Shown: in pieces, positions 1 through 8,722 of the stretch | Layout: every line of letters begins with the position of its first letter | Numbering within the stretch: the stretch's first letter is position 1 | DNA from: Desulforapulum autotrophicum | GTDB lineage: Bacteria; Desulfobacterota; Desulfobacteria; Desulfobacterales; Desulfolunaceae | DNA: 64,000 nucleotides | Assembly: GCA_020723285.1 (NCBI GenBank) | Contig: DYJE01000015.1 | Location: 38,190 to 102,189 of the forward strand | Direction of reading: 5' to 3' | The notes under the pieces: model-generated | What the model was told of the DNA's origin: nothing | The model's input: only the letters and a program-made list of their open reading frames with translations | Databases searched by the model: none | Position numbers and translations under genes: made by a program

Positions 1-394
1 GCACCGGAGGCATCCGGGTCAGAAGGATCTGTTTGACATCCTCTTTCAGTTCTTTTTTTTCGGTTTTTGAAAGAAACTCCCTTCCGCTTTCCCGGAGACG
101 TTTTTTTTCCTCCATGATGACCTGTTTTTTAAGAACATTGGCCGGCACTGATTTTTTGTCTATTCTTAACGAGAAAATGAAATAGGAGGCTACAAGAAAT
201 GAAGAACCTTCGAAATCGGGATGATAGGGATCGGTGAGGCTCGTCCAGCCCACGGACATTTCCTGAGGCTCTTTGTCGATATCGACAATTTTATGACGCT
301 TGAGACCCATTTCAACGACGTCGATGGGATTATCTCCCAAGGATCCGTTAACTCTGTAACGGGTGAGGGATGAGGTTGACGCCAGAATACCCAT
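1..394 (-). CDS. rdgC: RdgC-like recombination-associated protein, N-terminal part (cut by window edge)
   Basis: Only the first 131 codons are visible; the gene runs off the left edge. The start is ATG at 394 with GGAG at 403-406, eight bases upstream. The protein begins MGILASTSSLTRYRV and continues with a Trp-containing segment (VGWTSLTDP), a strand ending in FSLRID, and a Lys/Glu-rich helix before QILLTRMPPV. This order (TRYRV start, VGW block, SLR-D-K, LKK...EEKKRLRESG, KELKE-VK--LL) is that of the RdgC family as found in deltaproteobacteria. RdgC is a DNA-binding protein that modulates RecA-dependent recombination. The C-terminal two thirds cannot be judged. A terminator-like hairpin lies directly upstream at 431-449. 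Confidence 0.75.
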   Translation of the reverse strand, partial: MGILASTSSLTRYRVNGSLGDNPIDVVEMGLKRHKIVDIDKEPQEMSVGWTSLTDPYHPDFEGSSFLVASYFIFSLRIDKKSVPANVLKKQVIMEEKKRLRESGREFLSKTEKKELKEDVKQILLTRMPPV

Positions 395-430
395 GGTAAT
401 CGCTCCATTTCAAAATAATGAATAAAAAAA

Positions 431-449
431 AATGACCGGAAGGGTCATT
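431..449 (-). terminator. Terminator-like hairpin in the rdgC leader
   Basis: A perfect 7-bp stem (AATGACC at 431-437, GGTCATT at 443-449) with a 5-nt loop is followed, on the minus strand, by a run of U (422-430 is A-rich on the plus strand). It sits only 37 bases upstream of the rdgC start, so minus-strand transcripts entering from the right would meet it before rdgC. It may be an attenuator or end an unseen transcript. Confidence 0.5.
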
Positions 450-663
450 CCATAAATTAGCCAATATCCTTGATTTAAATATAAAAATGAAAATATTTTA
501 ATATTTTTTTTAACGTATCGGTCATGAACTAAGACTATATATTGTTTGAAAATGCTAAACAAGATCATTTTTTGTTGTTTTTTATCAATAAATTATTGTA
601 TATCCAATAATCAAAACCAATAGTTAAAAATATAATTTAAAGTTAAACATAAGGTTTTTAGAC

Positions 664-1038
664 ATGCGGAACGGTGATATCGTGGAAAACCTTGATCTGG
701 ACAACGGTGAAACACTTGAAATCATCGATCAATCCAGAATGATCGGGAAAGACACGTGGCTCATTACACTTGTTTTCAGGATCAATATAGATATAGAAAA
801 AAAAATAACTAAAAAAATAATGACGTTATCCGATGAAGATATAAGAGAGAGACTTGGAAAAAACGTCGTTTATGAAGCCAGACACGAACGTCATTTCATC
901 AACGAAAAAGACAGAAACCGTGTTTTGAGTGAGCTGAAGGATTCTTTTTTGAAAACGAATCTGAAATATCTGTCTCATCCTGATTTTTCACATAAATACG
1001 TGAATAAAAAATACAATGACACTCAGAAGAATCGTTAG
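664..1038 (+). CDS. Hypothetical protein, 124 aa
   Basis: I do not recognise a family. The protein is charged and rich in Lys, Asp, Glu and Arg, with no signal peptide or membrane segment. It begins with a short beta-rich region (ETLEIIDQSR, WLITLVF) and continues into a helical, basic C-terminus. AAGG at 650-653 is a plausible ribosome binding site. Its last 23 bases overlap the start of the lytic transglycosylase gene, so the two are probably translationally coupled. The upstream 395-663 stretch is very AT-rich and holds no other gene. Confidence 0.6.
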   Translation: MRNGDIVENLDLDNGETLEIIDQSRMIGKDTWLITLVFRINIDIEKKITKKIMTLSDEDIRERLGKNVVYEARHERHFINEKDRNRVLSELKDSFLKTNLKYLSHPDFSHKYVNKKYNDTQKNR

Positions 1039-1633
1039 GAAAACGGCGGCGACGGCAATCGGTATCACCATCATGGTGTGCTCAGGCACATATTCCCATG
1101 CCGGTGACATCTATAAATACGTTGACGAAAACGGGGTTCTCCATTTTACGGACACCCCTGTCAGCGGTCATAAAATGGAGCTTTTCATCAAAGAAAGAAT
1201 CGGATCCCGAAACTCTTATAACCGGGAGGATTACAGATCGTATTACACATCCGATGAATTCAACGATATCATCGAGGAAGCGGCATCGGCCAATGATGTT
1301 TCATCATCCCTCATCAAAGCCATGATCAAGGTGGAATCCAATTTCAATCCCAATGCTGTATCACCCAAAGGGGCCAAAGGGCTGATGCAGATCATGCCCG
1401 GAACCATGCGGGACTTGAATATCGATAATCCCTTCAATCCTTACGAAAACATTATGGGAGGATCGCGTTACATCAGCGGTCTTTTAAGAAGGTTCAACAA
1501 CGAACTTTCCCTGGCCCTGGCTGCATATAACGCAGGGCCCGGTATGGTGGAGAAATACAACAACATTCCCCCCTTCGAGGAAACCATCGGGTACGTTCAG
1601 AAAGTGCTTCACTTCCACCGCATGTATCAGTGA
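1016..1633 (+). CDS. Lytic transglycosylase with DUF4124 and SLT domains
   Basis: A secreted murein hydrolase that would cleave the MurNAc-GlcNAc bond of peptidoglycan. Residues 1-30 form a signal peptide (basic start, hydrophobic core, SHA-G cleavage site). Residues about 30-65 are a DUF4124-type segment (IYKYVDENGVLHFTDTP). The rest is a soluble lytic transglycosylase fold: catalytic Glu in IKVESNFNPNAVS, then GAKGLMQIMPGT, and the ALAAYNAGPG motif. The length (205 aa) is typical of this periplasmic or envelope-anchored class. The start at 1016 lies inside the preceding gene, and no strong ribosome binding site is seen, which fits translational coupling. It converges on thyX with a gap of only 6 bases. 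Confidence 0.9.
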   Translation: MTLRRIVRKTAATAIGITIMVCSGTYSHAGDIYKYVDENGVLHFTDTPVSGHKMELFIKERIGSRNSYNREDYRSYYTSDEFNDIIEEAASANDVSSSLIKAMIKVESNFNPNAVSPKGAKGLMQIMPGTMRDLNIDNPFNPYENIMGGSRYISGLLRRFNNELSLALAAYNAGPGMVEKYNNIPPFEETIGYVQKVLHFHRMYQ

Positions 1634-1639
1634 CAGATA

Positions 1640-2257
1640 CTACAGAGAAACAGAAAGATCTTCAAAAACGGAAGGCGCATGCTGAACAAGGATATCTTTG
1701 ATCATTCCCGCGATGGGCCTGATCTGGGGATGGGCGGCTTTGGTTCCCCTGAGAGCTATGAAATGACGCCACTCCCTGAAATTGGCTGTCATCACCAGTT
1801 CTGTTTTAAGGCAGGTGGGAAGGACAGACCGGGCGATCTGCGCCGAACATCCGGCTGAAAGAAGGGAAAAATAACTTTTTTCAGCGTCGAGGCATGATTT
1901 TTCCCACACTTTTTTCTGTTCTTCATTCAGATTCGGGGGTTCAATAAACGAACACTGATTTTCAAACTTATCCGAACTGTAATTGCAATACCGCGTGGAT
2001 TCCTGGGCAAAAGACGCAATCCGGTGACGAACGATCTCATGGGTGATTCCCCGGTCCGTGATGATGCGGAACGATGCCACGGCATGCTCGATCATGGCAT
2101 GGTGTCCGTGTTCCCTCATTTTCCCTGCAAATATGCGGGCTGAATCGGGAGTGATTTTATCTTCGCTTTTGTAGCAGGTACGTCCGGCCATCTCGATCTG
2201 GCGCTCCGGATTTTCGGTGATCCACAACAGTTCAACAGAAGGTTCCACAATTTTCAT
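1640..2257 (-). CDS. thyX: Flavin-dependent thymidylate synthase ThyX
   Basis: Makes dTMP from dUMP using methylene-tetrahydrofolate, with FAD and NADPH, without producing dihydrofolate. The ThyX signature RHRxxSxxxxSxR is present as RHRIASFAQESTRY (about residues 78-91). Other family features are an early ER-...RTCYKSE segment and a C-terminal REWRHFIALR block with H and R used for FAD and dUMP binding. At 205 aa it is near the usual ThyX length. The start has AAGGA about 8 bases upstream. No ThyA or DHFR gene is visible in the window. The gene is monocistronic and convergent with the lytic transglycosylase gene. Confidence 0.95.
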   Translation of the reverse strand: MKIVEPSVELLWITENPERQIEMAGRTCYKSEDKITPDSARIFAGKMREHGHHAMIEHAVASFRIITDRGITHEIVRHRIASFAQESTRYCNYSSDKFENQCSFIEPPNLNEEQKKVWEKSCLDAEKSYFSLLSAGCSAQIARSVLPTCLKTELVMTANFREWRHFIALRGTKAAHPQIRPIAGMIKDILVQHAPSVFEDLSVSL

Positions 2258-2477
2258 ATCTCATTCCTTGTCGTAATATATATAAAGTGCGAGATCTTTC
2301 TTTATCAGAATTACATTCCAATTCAACCCAAGTTTTTTAATCCTCGATATGCCGATATGTTGATATAAACCTGCATCGTTTCCTTTTAAAGGAATAATTC
2401 TTTACTTTTCCATGGTGTTTTATTATCAATTCTGACAAGCCGATTTCAAATATAACCCAAAAAAATGAGGTGATGCC

Positions 2478-4727
2478 ATGTGCCTGATTCTCGGAAAAAC
2501 AAGAACATTTCCCCAGGGAGACGGTCCCCGTGTTCAGTTGAGGGTTTTCGGGGATGAATTCTATGCCCGCTACGAAACACTGGACGGGTACACAGCGGTG
2601 TACGATACACGCCTTGAAAAGTACTGTTTTGCCATCCTTGTCAAAGGTCATCTGACGTCAAGCGGCGCTCCCATAGACAAACCGGTTCCCAAAGGTCTTA
2701 CGAAACACATTCAGGAAGATAAGGAAATAAGGAACAGAAAATTTGATGGAAAATACACCCTCATGCGTCCCGCAGGAACCCCTGTTCCGGGAGTTGAAGC
2801 GACATTCGGCGAAAACAACGGTTTTTTACCTGGAAAGCAGCTCAGTAAAGAAAAAAAAGTCGTGGGTTTGACGATTTTAATCCATTTCAAAGATGAAAAG
2901 AGCCAGATTCCTTCGAAAAAAGTCGGTGAACTTTTAAACGGAGATGGTTTCACGTCTTACGGTAACGCCTGCTCGGTCAAGGAATACTACAAAATCATGT
3001 CATCAGGCCGGCTTGAATATGTCAACGAAGTGATAGGACCGGTCACCCTTTCAAAAAACAGAACCCATTACATTGAAAACCCCTGCATGAACGAGGCATT
3101 ATCCCTGGCTGTCAGTGAATATCACATCGATCTTTCAAAATTTGACTGCACAGGAAGAGGGGTGGTGGACGCCATCAATTTTCTATACGCCGGAGAAACA
3201 TTGTACGAAGGATGGCTGTGGCCTCACAACCACACCATGAGCGCTTCATTTAACGGAATCAAAACCAATTTCTATACCATCCAGAGTTTGGGACGCCAGC
3301 CGGTGGACATGAAAATTGGAACGTTCTGTCATGAAGCGGGCCATCTGATCTGCCGTTTTCCGGATCTTTACGATTACGGAAAAAGAGACGGGGATTCGGA
3401 CGCCAGTGCCGGTATGGGTTATTATTGTCTCATGGCATCCGGAAGTCATCTTGACAAAGGAAGAAACCCGGCTCCGTTAAGCGCCTATTTACGAAATCTG
3501 GCGGGATGGACGGATCAGATACGTCTTCTGAACGACGGAGGAACATTCACCGCCGAACACGGGGATTACAATTCGCTCTACAAATACCGCATCGACAACA
3601 AACCCAACGAATACTTTATTATTGAAAACAGAACGCGCATGAACATGGACAGCTACTGCCCGTCAAGCGGTCTTGCGATCTATCACTGCGATATTCTGGG
3701 TTCCAATGAATGGCAGGGAGGCACGGCGTCAAACCATTATCAGTGCGCCCTGGTCCAGGCTGACGGAGCCCTTCACCTTGAAAACAACATCAACAGCGGT
3801 GACGATGGGGATCTGTTCGGTGAAAAGAAAGGCCTTGTTCTTTCCAACCAGACGTCCCCTTCGACCCGGTGCTGGGGTGGCGCTGAATCGGGGCTTACGA
3901 TATTCGACATCGGAAAACCCGGAAAATCCATATCTTTCAGCGTAGGACAACCCGGCCAACCCGATACGGCAGGTAACACGCTTGTCCGGGAGTCACGGCC
4001 TTCCGCACTGATTCCCGACAATTCCAAAAAAGGGGTGACGGATGTCATCAATATCAGCCATCAAGGATTGATCGAAAAGATCCGTGTTTATGTCGACATC
4101 ACCCATCCTTATACCGGTGATTTGAAAATAGAACTGATTCCCCCCGGTGGAAAAGCTGTGATCCTGAGAAACAAGAAAGGAGGCGATTCAGGGGATATAA
4201 AAGAAATTTTCGACTCGGAAAACATCCTGTCCTCATTGAAAGGCAAGACCATGGACGGTGTCTGGTCGCTCAAGGTCGCAGACCTCGGAAAAAAAGATAT
4301 CGGTAGGTTCAACGCATGGAAAATAGAGATGGATTTTAAAAACGACGAAAAAAAATCATCGTACACGGTCAATGTGGGTAAAACCATTCCCGACAACGAT
4401 CCTCAGGGTATTCGGAGCAGCGTGGCCGCCGACAGCGAAGGGGTTTTAATATCCATATCGCTGGGTGTCGATTTAACGCACTCGTATCACGGGGATCTTC
4501 AGATCCAGCTGACTGCGCCCTCAGGAAAGACTGTGAATATCGTGGAGTTCAATTCCCTGGGCAGTTCATCGGGAGATTTTGTGAAAAATTTTAAGGATTC
4601 ATCTCTTCCAGCTTTGAGCAGTATGCTCGGTGAATCCATCAAAGGTACATGGACCCTCTCTGTTTCAGATCATTGGCAAAGAGATACAGGCTCATGGAAA
4701 AGCTGGACTATTGAGATGAAAGGATGA
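2478..4727 (+). CDS. M6-family (immune inhibitor A-like) metalloprotease with two P domains
   Basis: A zinc endopeptidase of the M6 family. Residues 1-130 resemble the M6 N-terminal region (DEFYARYETLDGYTAVYD). The catalytic zinc motif is HEAGHLICRFPDLYD (about residues 285-299), matching HExxHxxG/RxxD of M6 peptidases. A later Met-turn-like GYYCLMASG follows. Two P (proprotein convertase) domains occupy about residues 505-615 and 635-749, each with the DITHPYTGDL / DLTHSYHGDL signature and ending in a W-K/S-W-I-EM strand. No N-terminal signal peptide is visible: the ATG at 2478 follows GAGGTGATGCC, and there is no longer hydrophobic start in frame. A secreted role is expected from the family, so the missing signal is odd. 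Confidence 0.85.
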   Translation: MCLILGKTRTFPQGDGPRVQLRVFGDEFYARYETLDGYTAVYDTRLEKYCFAILVKGHLTSSGAPIDKPVPKGLTKHIQEDKEIRNRKFDGKYTLMRPAGTPVPGVEATFGENNGFLPGKQLSKEKKVVGLTILIHFKDEKSQIPSKKVGELLNGDGFTSYGNACSVKEYYKIMSSGRLEYVNEVIGPVTLSKNRTHYIENPCMNEALSLAVSEYHIDLSKFDCTGRGVVDAINFLYAGETLYEGWLWPHNHTMSASFNGIKTNFYTIQSLGRQPVDMKIGTFCHEAGHLICRFPDLYDYGKRDGDSDASAGMGYYCLMASGSHLDKGRNPAPLSAYLRNLAGWTDQIRLLNDGGTFTAEHGDYNSLYKYRIDNKPNEYFIIENRTRMNMDSYCPSSGLAIYHCDILGSNEWQGGTASNHYQCALVQADGALHLENNINSGDDGDLFGEKKGLVLSNQTSPSTRCWGGAESGLTIFDIGKPGKSISFSVGQPGQPDTAGNTLVRESRPSALIPDNSKKGVTDVINISHQGLIEKIRVYVDITHPYTGDLKIELIPPGGKAVILRNKKGGDSGDIKEIFDSENILSSLKGKTMDGVWSLKVADLGKKDIGRFNAWKIEMDFKNDEKKSSYTVNVGKTIPDNDPQGIRSSVAADSEGVLISISLGVDLTHSYHGDLQIQLTAPSGKTVNIVEFNSLGSSSGDFVKNFKDSSLPALSSMLGESIKGTWTLSVSDHWQRDTGSWKSWTIEMKG

Positions 4728-4744
4728 TGGTTCAGGCTGAAAAG

Positions 4745-4780
4745 ATCGGTTTTAAATTTTAGCGTCCCGATTGTTTTTTT
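4745..4780 (+). terminator. Weak rho-independent terminator after the M6 protease
   Basis: ATCGG (4745-4749) can pair with CCGAT (4767-4771) across a 17-nt loop, followed by TTTTTTT at 4774-4780. The stem is only 5 bp, so this is a weak call, supported mainly by its position 20 bases after the protease stop codon. Confidence 0.35.
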
Positions 4781-4870
4781 GATAAAGAAATTCATTTGAA
4801 AACCCGTTGCTATAACGTAAGATGGGCTATCGAAAAACACGTATATGCAACCATTATGGGGATGACCAAC

Positions 4871-5719
4871 ATGGAATACATTGTTGTGACCGGTCTTTCA
4901 GGTGCTGGAAAGACCCAGGCAACCAAAGTCCTTGAAGATCTGGGTTACTACTGCATTGACAATCTTCCGGTGGACCTTCTTCCCTCTTTTACCGATCTGG
5001 CGTTAAGAAATTCAGGAGAACTGAGCAAAGTGGCTCTGGCCATGGATATTCGGGCTGGAAATTTTTTCGACAAGCTCAGATCGGCCCTGAACGCCGCTCA
5101 AAGCAATGGTTTTGAATGCAAAATTCTTTTTCTTGAGGCGGACAAGGATGTCCTTATCAAACGTTTCAAGGAATCACGAAGAACACATCCTCTGGATCCC
5201 GGCGAATCTCTTGAAAGATGCATTGCAAAGGAAACAGACATCCTTTTCGATATCCGGAAAGACGCCGATTACATCATCAACACCAGCCGCTTGAATCTTT
5301 CCCAATTGAAAAATGCCATCTGCGAAGCCCTGGAAGGGGCTCTGGATTCGGCCAAAGTTAAAATAACCCTCACATCCTTTGGTTACAAAAAAGGTATTCC
5401 CATGGATTCGGATTTCATGTTCGATCTCAGATTCCTTCAGAATCCCTATTATCAGGAGGAACTCAGGGTGTTGACAGGAAATGACAAAGTCGTAAGGGAT
5501 TTTGTCATGGGTTTTCCTGAAAGTCGGGAATATTACCATAAAATCAAAGATCTTGTAATTTTTGTGATCGGCCAGTGCGTCAAGGAGGCGAGAAGCCAGC
5601 TTATCGTTTCCATCGGCTGCACAGGAGGTCAGCACCGTTCAGTGACGTTTGTGAATCTTCTTGCCATGGAGTTGACGGAGCAAGGATTCAAAACGGAAAT
5701 CGTTCACAGGGATCTTTAA
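4871..5719 (+). CDS. rapZ: RapZ, RNase adaptor / P-loop ATPase
   Basis: RapZ family nucleotide-binding protein (formerly YvcJ). In Enterobacteria RapZ binds GlmZ sRNA and presents it to RNase E; the role in deltaproteobacteria is less clear. The Walker A motif is GLSGAGKT near the N-terminus, followed by CIDNLPVDLLP, which is characteristic of the family. The C-terminal half has the conserved SFGYKKGIP, DLRFLQNPYY and IGCTGGQHRSV blocks. The start is placed at ATG 4871 (MEYIVVTGLSGAGKT), with GGGGA a suitable distance upstream, which gives 282 aa, the usual length of about 284. A longer in-frame start at 4796 has no good binding site. The common neighbours hprK, ptsN and ptsO are absent here. 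Confidence 0.92.
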   Translation: MEYIVVTGLSGAGKTQATKVLEDLGYYCIDNLPVDLLPSFTDLALRNSGELSKVALAMDIRAGNFFDKLRSALNAAQSNGFECKILFLEADKDVLIKRFKESRRTHPLDPGESLERCIAKETDILFDIRKDADYIINTSRLNLSQLKNAICEALEGALDSAKVKITLTSFGYKKGIPMDSDFMFDLRFLQNPYYQEELRVLTGNDKVVRDFVMGFPESREYYHKIKDLVIFVIGQCVKEARSQLIVSIGCTGGQHRSVTFVNLLAMELTEQGFKTEIVHRDL

Positions 5720-5725
5720 AAAAAA

Positions 5726-5754
5726 CCCCCTTCTGGCAGGGTGCCAAAAGGGGG
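5726..5754 (-). terminator. Rho-independent terminator of the UspA gene
   Basis: CCCCCTT / AAGGGGG with an inner TGGCA / TGCCA stem and GGG loop forms a strong hairpin. On the minus strand it is followed by eight U residues, so it ends transcription coming from the UspA gene, about 130 bases downstream of that stop codon. It lies 7 bases beyond rapZ and could also shield rapZ mRNA. Confidence 0.8.
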
Positions 5755-5884
5755 AAGGGAGAGAGAAGGGGGGCTGTCAGATATCACTGAACCGAATAAA
5801 GCCGCCCTTTCAGGAAATGGGGGAAAATTGAAAGGCACCAGGGGACTCGACCTTTTCCCCCCATAAGATGGGAATACATTGTGA

Positions 5885-6847
5885 TCAGTTGATGATCCAG
5901 ACAGCCATACTGTCGCTCATCTGAATAACCTTTCTTCCGACCCTGCCCATAAAGAACTCCAGCACCGCCGAATGACCCCGGCGGCCAAGAACAAGGCTTC
6001 CATAACCTTCTTTTTTCGATTTTTCCACCAGGGCCTGGGACCTGCTCATATACCCTTCAAGGATGGATGTTTGAATTTTTTCAGCGGGGACCCCCTGGGA
6101 TACCAGCCATTCTTTTTCGACATTCATAGCTTTTTCAATGGTTTTTTTCTGTTGCATAATCCGTTGGACATCGAATTCAGGGTATATGGAATTGTCGATG
6201 GATGTAGAAAAGACATCGAAATCACCGGACAAAAGGCTCATGGCTCGGACCACATGGCAAATGGTGAAATCTGTTTCGGGCCGGGCGAAACCGGCCATGG
6301 ATCTGAGGGCGCTGATGGAGCCTTTCGAGGCGTCGAAACCGGCGAGAACCCGTCGTGTTTCAGGACGTCCTTCCACCACCACCATGGGGACATGAAACAC
6401 CTTGGAAATCAGTTTGCCGGTGACCGAACCCGTGGTGATGCCTGTCACGCAGCGGACCCCGGTTTTACCCACCACCAGCAGATCGTAACCCCTCTGGGAT
6501 TCTTCGATGATGTCCCGGGTCACACCGATTTCAATTTCACGGGTGATGATTTCCACATGTTTTCCAGGGAATCCTTTTTCAATGAACATGTCACGGGTTT
6601 TTTCAAGCCTCGACGCCATGTTTTTACGCCTCATGGCGATCCAGTCGGAATAGGAGGCCTGGTTCATGTCGATTTTATCCGGTTTGTCCTCCACATCGAA
6701 GTAGAGATCCATGACTTCCGCGTCCACGTGGTACAGAACGATCATGGTTTTATCCGGAGGCATGATGCCGCTGATGTATGCCGCCGCGTTGAAACTTTGA
6801 ACAGATCCGTCGATACCTATTAGTACACGATTCATTTTATCGCCCAT
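5885..6847 (-). CDS. Universal stress protein, tandem UspA domains
   Basis: Two UspA domains in one 320-aa chain (about residues 5-155 and 160-320). Both keep the ATP-binding G-x2-G-x9-G-S/T type loop: GKTGVRCVTGITTGSVT in the first half and GRRGHSAVLEFFMGRVG in the second. The N-terminus (RVLIGIDGS) and the start of the second domain (RRVLAGFDAS) are typical strand-loop starts. Family members bind ATP and are induced by stress or growth arrest. The start is ATG at 6847 with a strong GGAGG five bases upstream; a second Met four codons later is possible. It is transcribed alone and ends at the strong hairpin at 5726-5754. Confidence 0.93.
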   Translation of the reverse strand: MGDKMNRVLIGIDGSVQSFNAAAYISGIMPPDKTMIVLYHVDAEVMDLYFDVEDKPDKIDMNQASYSDWIAMRRKNMASRLEKTRDMFIEKGFPGKHVEIITREIEIGVTRDIIEESQRGYDLLVVGKTGVRCVTGITTGSVTGKLISKVFHVPMVVVEGRPETRRVLAGFDASKGSISALRSMAGFARPETDFTICHVVRAMSLLSGDFDVFSTSIDNSIYPEFDVQRIMQQKKTIEKAMNVEKEWLVSQGVPAEKIQTSILEGYMSRSQALVEKSKKEGYGSLVLGRRGHSAVLEFFMGRVGRKVIQMSDSMAVWIIN

Positions 6848-6882
6848 GGTAACCTCCTGACGTGATTGATCGATAATTGAAG

Positions 6883-6892
6883 TGATATATCA
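6883..6892. promoter_or_regulatory. Perfect palindrome TGATATATCA between divergent genes
   Basis: A 10-bp perfect palindrome 36 bases upstream of the UspA start and about 245 bases upstream of the beta-helix lipoprotein. It could be a repressor or activator site for either gene. The rest of 6848-7136 holds no convincing gene; a short inverted repeat TTTACA-cca-TGTAAA lies at 7045-7059. Confidence 0.3.
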
Positions 6893-7136
6893 TCATGTGT
6901 GAACGGATGATTTACCTTACACTCGCATCAAAGGATATGAGCAAGGCGTATGCCATGGTCAAAAAACAGTCACGAAAGCCAGTGATTCAAGCGGTTAATG
7001 CACGATTGACGCGTTATTCCATGAATAAGAACCTGTCTGTTTTCTTTACACCATGTAAACCTGGGAACGTGAAAATAAGTTATGGCATGATAGGTGTATT
7101 GTAATTCTTCCAATCATATATCACCATGGAGGATTC

Positions 7137-8663
7137 ATGAAACGGACTGTGTGGACAAGCTGCGTTTTGATATGGGTTGTGCTGCTTTTTTCAGCGTGCA
7201 GTGGCTCCGGCGGAGGGACAGGTTCTTCGGATACCACAACCCAGAATCAAGACGTTGAAGATCCCGAATCTCCTGACGTTCCGGAAAATCCCGAAGAACC
7301 GGATATTGCAGAACCCGGCACCTGGAATCCCGATGATTTCGATCATGTCATCGACGTGGGACCCGGACTGGACTACGAAACACCCACCGCCGTTCCCTGG
7401 GCGAGTATCGGTGGTTCGACACTTGTTAGGATACACTGGCGGAGCGAGCCCTACAGGTCCAAATGGGTGATCACCACCGCCGCCACAGAGAGTGATCCCC
7501 TGGTCATTCTGGGGGTCAGCGACAATGGGGAAAAGCCTGTGATCACCGGTGATGGCGCGGTCACGCCGCCGGGGTTGTACTATCTCAACGAGGCCCGCTC
7601 CGTGGTGAAAGTCGGTAACTACACCGGGGAAGACGACAGCGGAATTCCAGCTCACGTGATCCTTGAAAACCTGGATATCCGTTCAGGACGTCCGGGCTAC
7701 AGCTACACCAACCGGAACGGTGGGAGCGGAACCTACAACACCAACGCGGCGGCGGTTCACATCGAGGAGGGTGAAAGCATCACCGTCAGGAACTGCGCGC
7801 TCCACGACAGTGGCAACGGCCTTTTTTCCGGACATTTCAGCCGGAATGTCCGTGTGAGCAACAACCACATTTACGACAACGGCATCGAGGGTTCGGGCTA
7901 CGAACACAACACCTACACGGAAAGTTTCGGTATCGTTTACCAGTTCAACCATTTCGGGCCTTTGCGAAACGGATGCAACGGCAACAACCTGAAAGACCGG
8001 TCCGCCGGCACGGTGATCCGGTATAACTGGATTGAAGCCGGGAACCGCCAGCTGGACCTTGTGGAATCTGATTACCGCTCTTTTGCCGACGACCCGTCCT
8101 ACGACAGCACCTTCGTGTACGGCAATATCCTCGTGGAACCGGACGGTGCGGGCAACAGCCAGATCATCCACTACGGCGGGGACGGAGGTGACCAGACGCT
8201 GTACCGGCATGGAACCCTGTACTTCTACAACAACACCGTGGTTTCCACACGAAGCGGCAACACCACCCTCATCCGGCTGTCCACCACCGATGTCACGGCG
8301 GACATGCGGAACAACATCATCCACACCACGGCCTCTCCCGGCCATCTGTCCCTGACCAACGGCTTGGGGCGGCTTTACCTTTACGCCAATTATTTCACCC
8401 AAGGGTATGTGAACAGCTTCGAAAGCACGTCAGCCACGGTTCTGGCGAACTCGGACAACATCACCGGCACGTCTCCGGGTTTTACCGACATCGGCACTCA
8501 GGACTTCACCCTGGTTTCCGGCTCACTGTGCGAGAACGCAGGAACGGCATTGGCCGGTGCAGCGGCCGATTATCCGCTTTCCATGTCATACGTCGTTCAT
8601 GGGGGGATCATCGAAAGGATCATGAACGGAATCGCCTGGGATCTTGGAGCCTTTGAGCGATAA
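7137..8663 (+). CDS. Lipoprotein with right-handed parallel beta-helix
   Basis: The N-terminus has a signal peptide and lipobox (VVLLFSAC), so Cys21 would carry lipid. A Pro/Glu-rich linker follows (about residues 35-65). The remainder resembles pectate-lyase or NosD-type parallel beta-helix proteins: repeated short strands with Asn ladders (ENLDIRSG, RNCALHDSGNG, SNNHIYDNG, YNWIEAGNRQ, RNNIIHTTASPG). Such folds often bind or cleave polysaccharide, but I see no safe catalytic assignment. The start has GGAGG 5 bases upstream. It is divergent from the UspA gene and convergent with the porin, whose terminator lies just after this stop. Confidence 0.75.
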   Translation: MKRTVWTSCVLIWVVLLFSACSGSGGGTGSSDTTTQNQDVEDPESPDVPENPEEPDIAEPGTWNPDDFDHVIDVGPGLDYETPTAVPWASIGGSTLVRIHWRSEPYRSKWVITTAATESDPLVILGVSDNGEKPVITGDGAVTPPGLYYLNEARSVVKVGNYTGEDDSGIPAHVILENLDIRSGRPGYSYTNRNGGSGTYNTNAAAVHIEEGESITVRNCALHDSGNGLFSGHFSRNVRVSNNHIYDNGIEGSGYEHNTYTESFGIVYQFNHFGPLRNGCNGNNLKDRSAGTVIRYNWIEAGNRQLDLVESDYRSFADDPSYDSTFVYGNILVEPDGAGNSQIIHYGGDGGDQTLYRHGTLYFYNNTVVSTRSGNTTLIRLSTTDVTADMRNNIIHTTASPGHLSLTNGLGRLYLYANYFTQGYVNSFESTSATVLANSDNITGTSPGFTDIGTQDFTLVSGSLCENAGTALAGAAADYPLSMSYVVHGGIIERIMNGIAWDLGAFER

Positions 8664-8668
8664 AAAAA

Positions 8669-8695
8669 CCGGCGTCCCGAAAACGGGAGCGCCGG
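8669..8695 (-). terminator. Strong terminator of the porin operon
   Basis: CCGGCG-TCCCG / CGGGA-G-CGCCGG with an AAAA loop (one bulged G) gives an 11-bp GC-rich stem. On the minus strand it is followed by seven U residues, 27 bases after the porin stop codon. The plus strand has no U run, so it mainly serves the minus strand. Confidence 0.85.
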
Positions 8696-8722
8696 CTGTG
8701 GTGTGGCTTGAGTGTGATATGA

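Noticed and set aside
190..408. A 72-aa minus-strand reading overlapping the left-edge gene
   Set aside because: It is out of frame with the RdgC-like gene (start 394), which has a clear family match and binding site.
2337..2651. A 104-aa minus-strand reading at the protease start
   Set aside because: It covers the protease N-terminus and intergenic DNA, without a binding site or recognisable domain.
6895..7104. A 69-aa reading between the UspA and beta-helix genes
   Set aside because: Poor codon use, no binding site, no family match.
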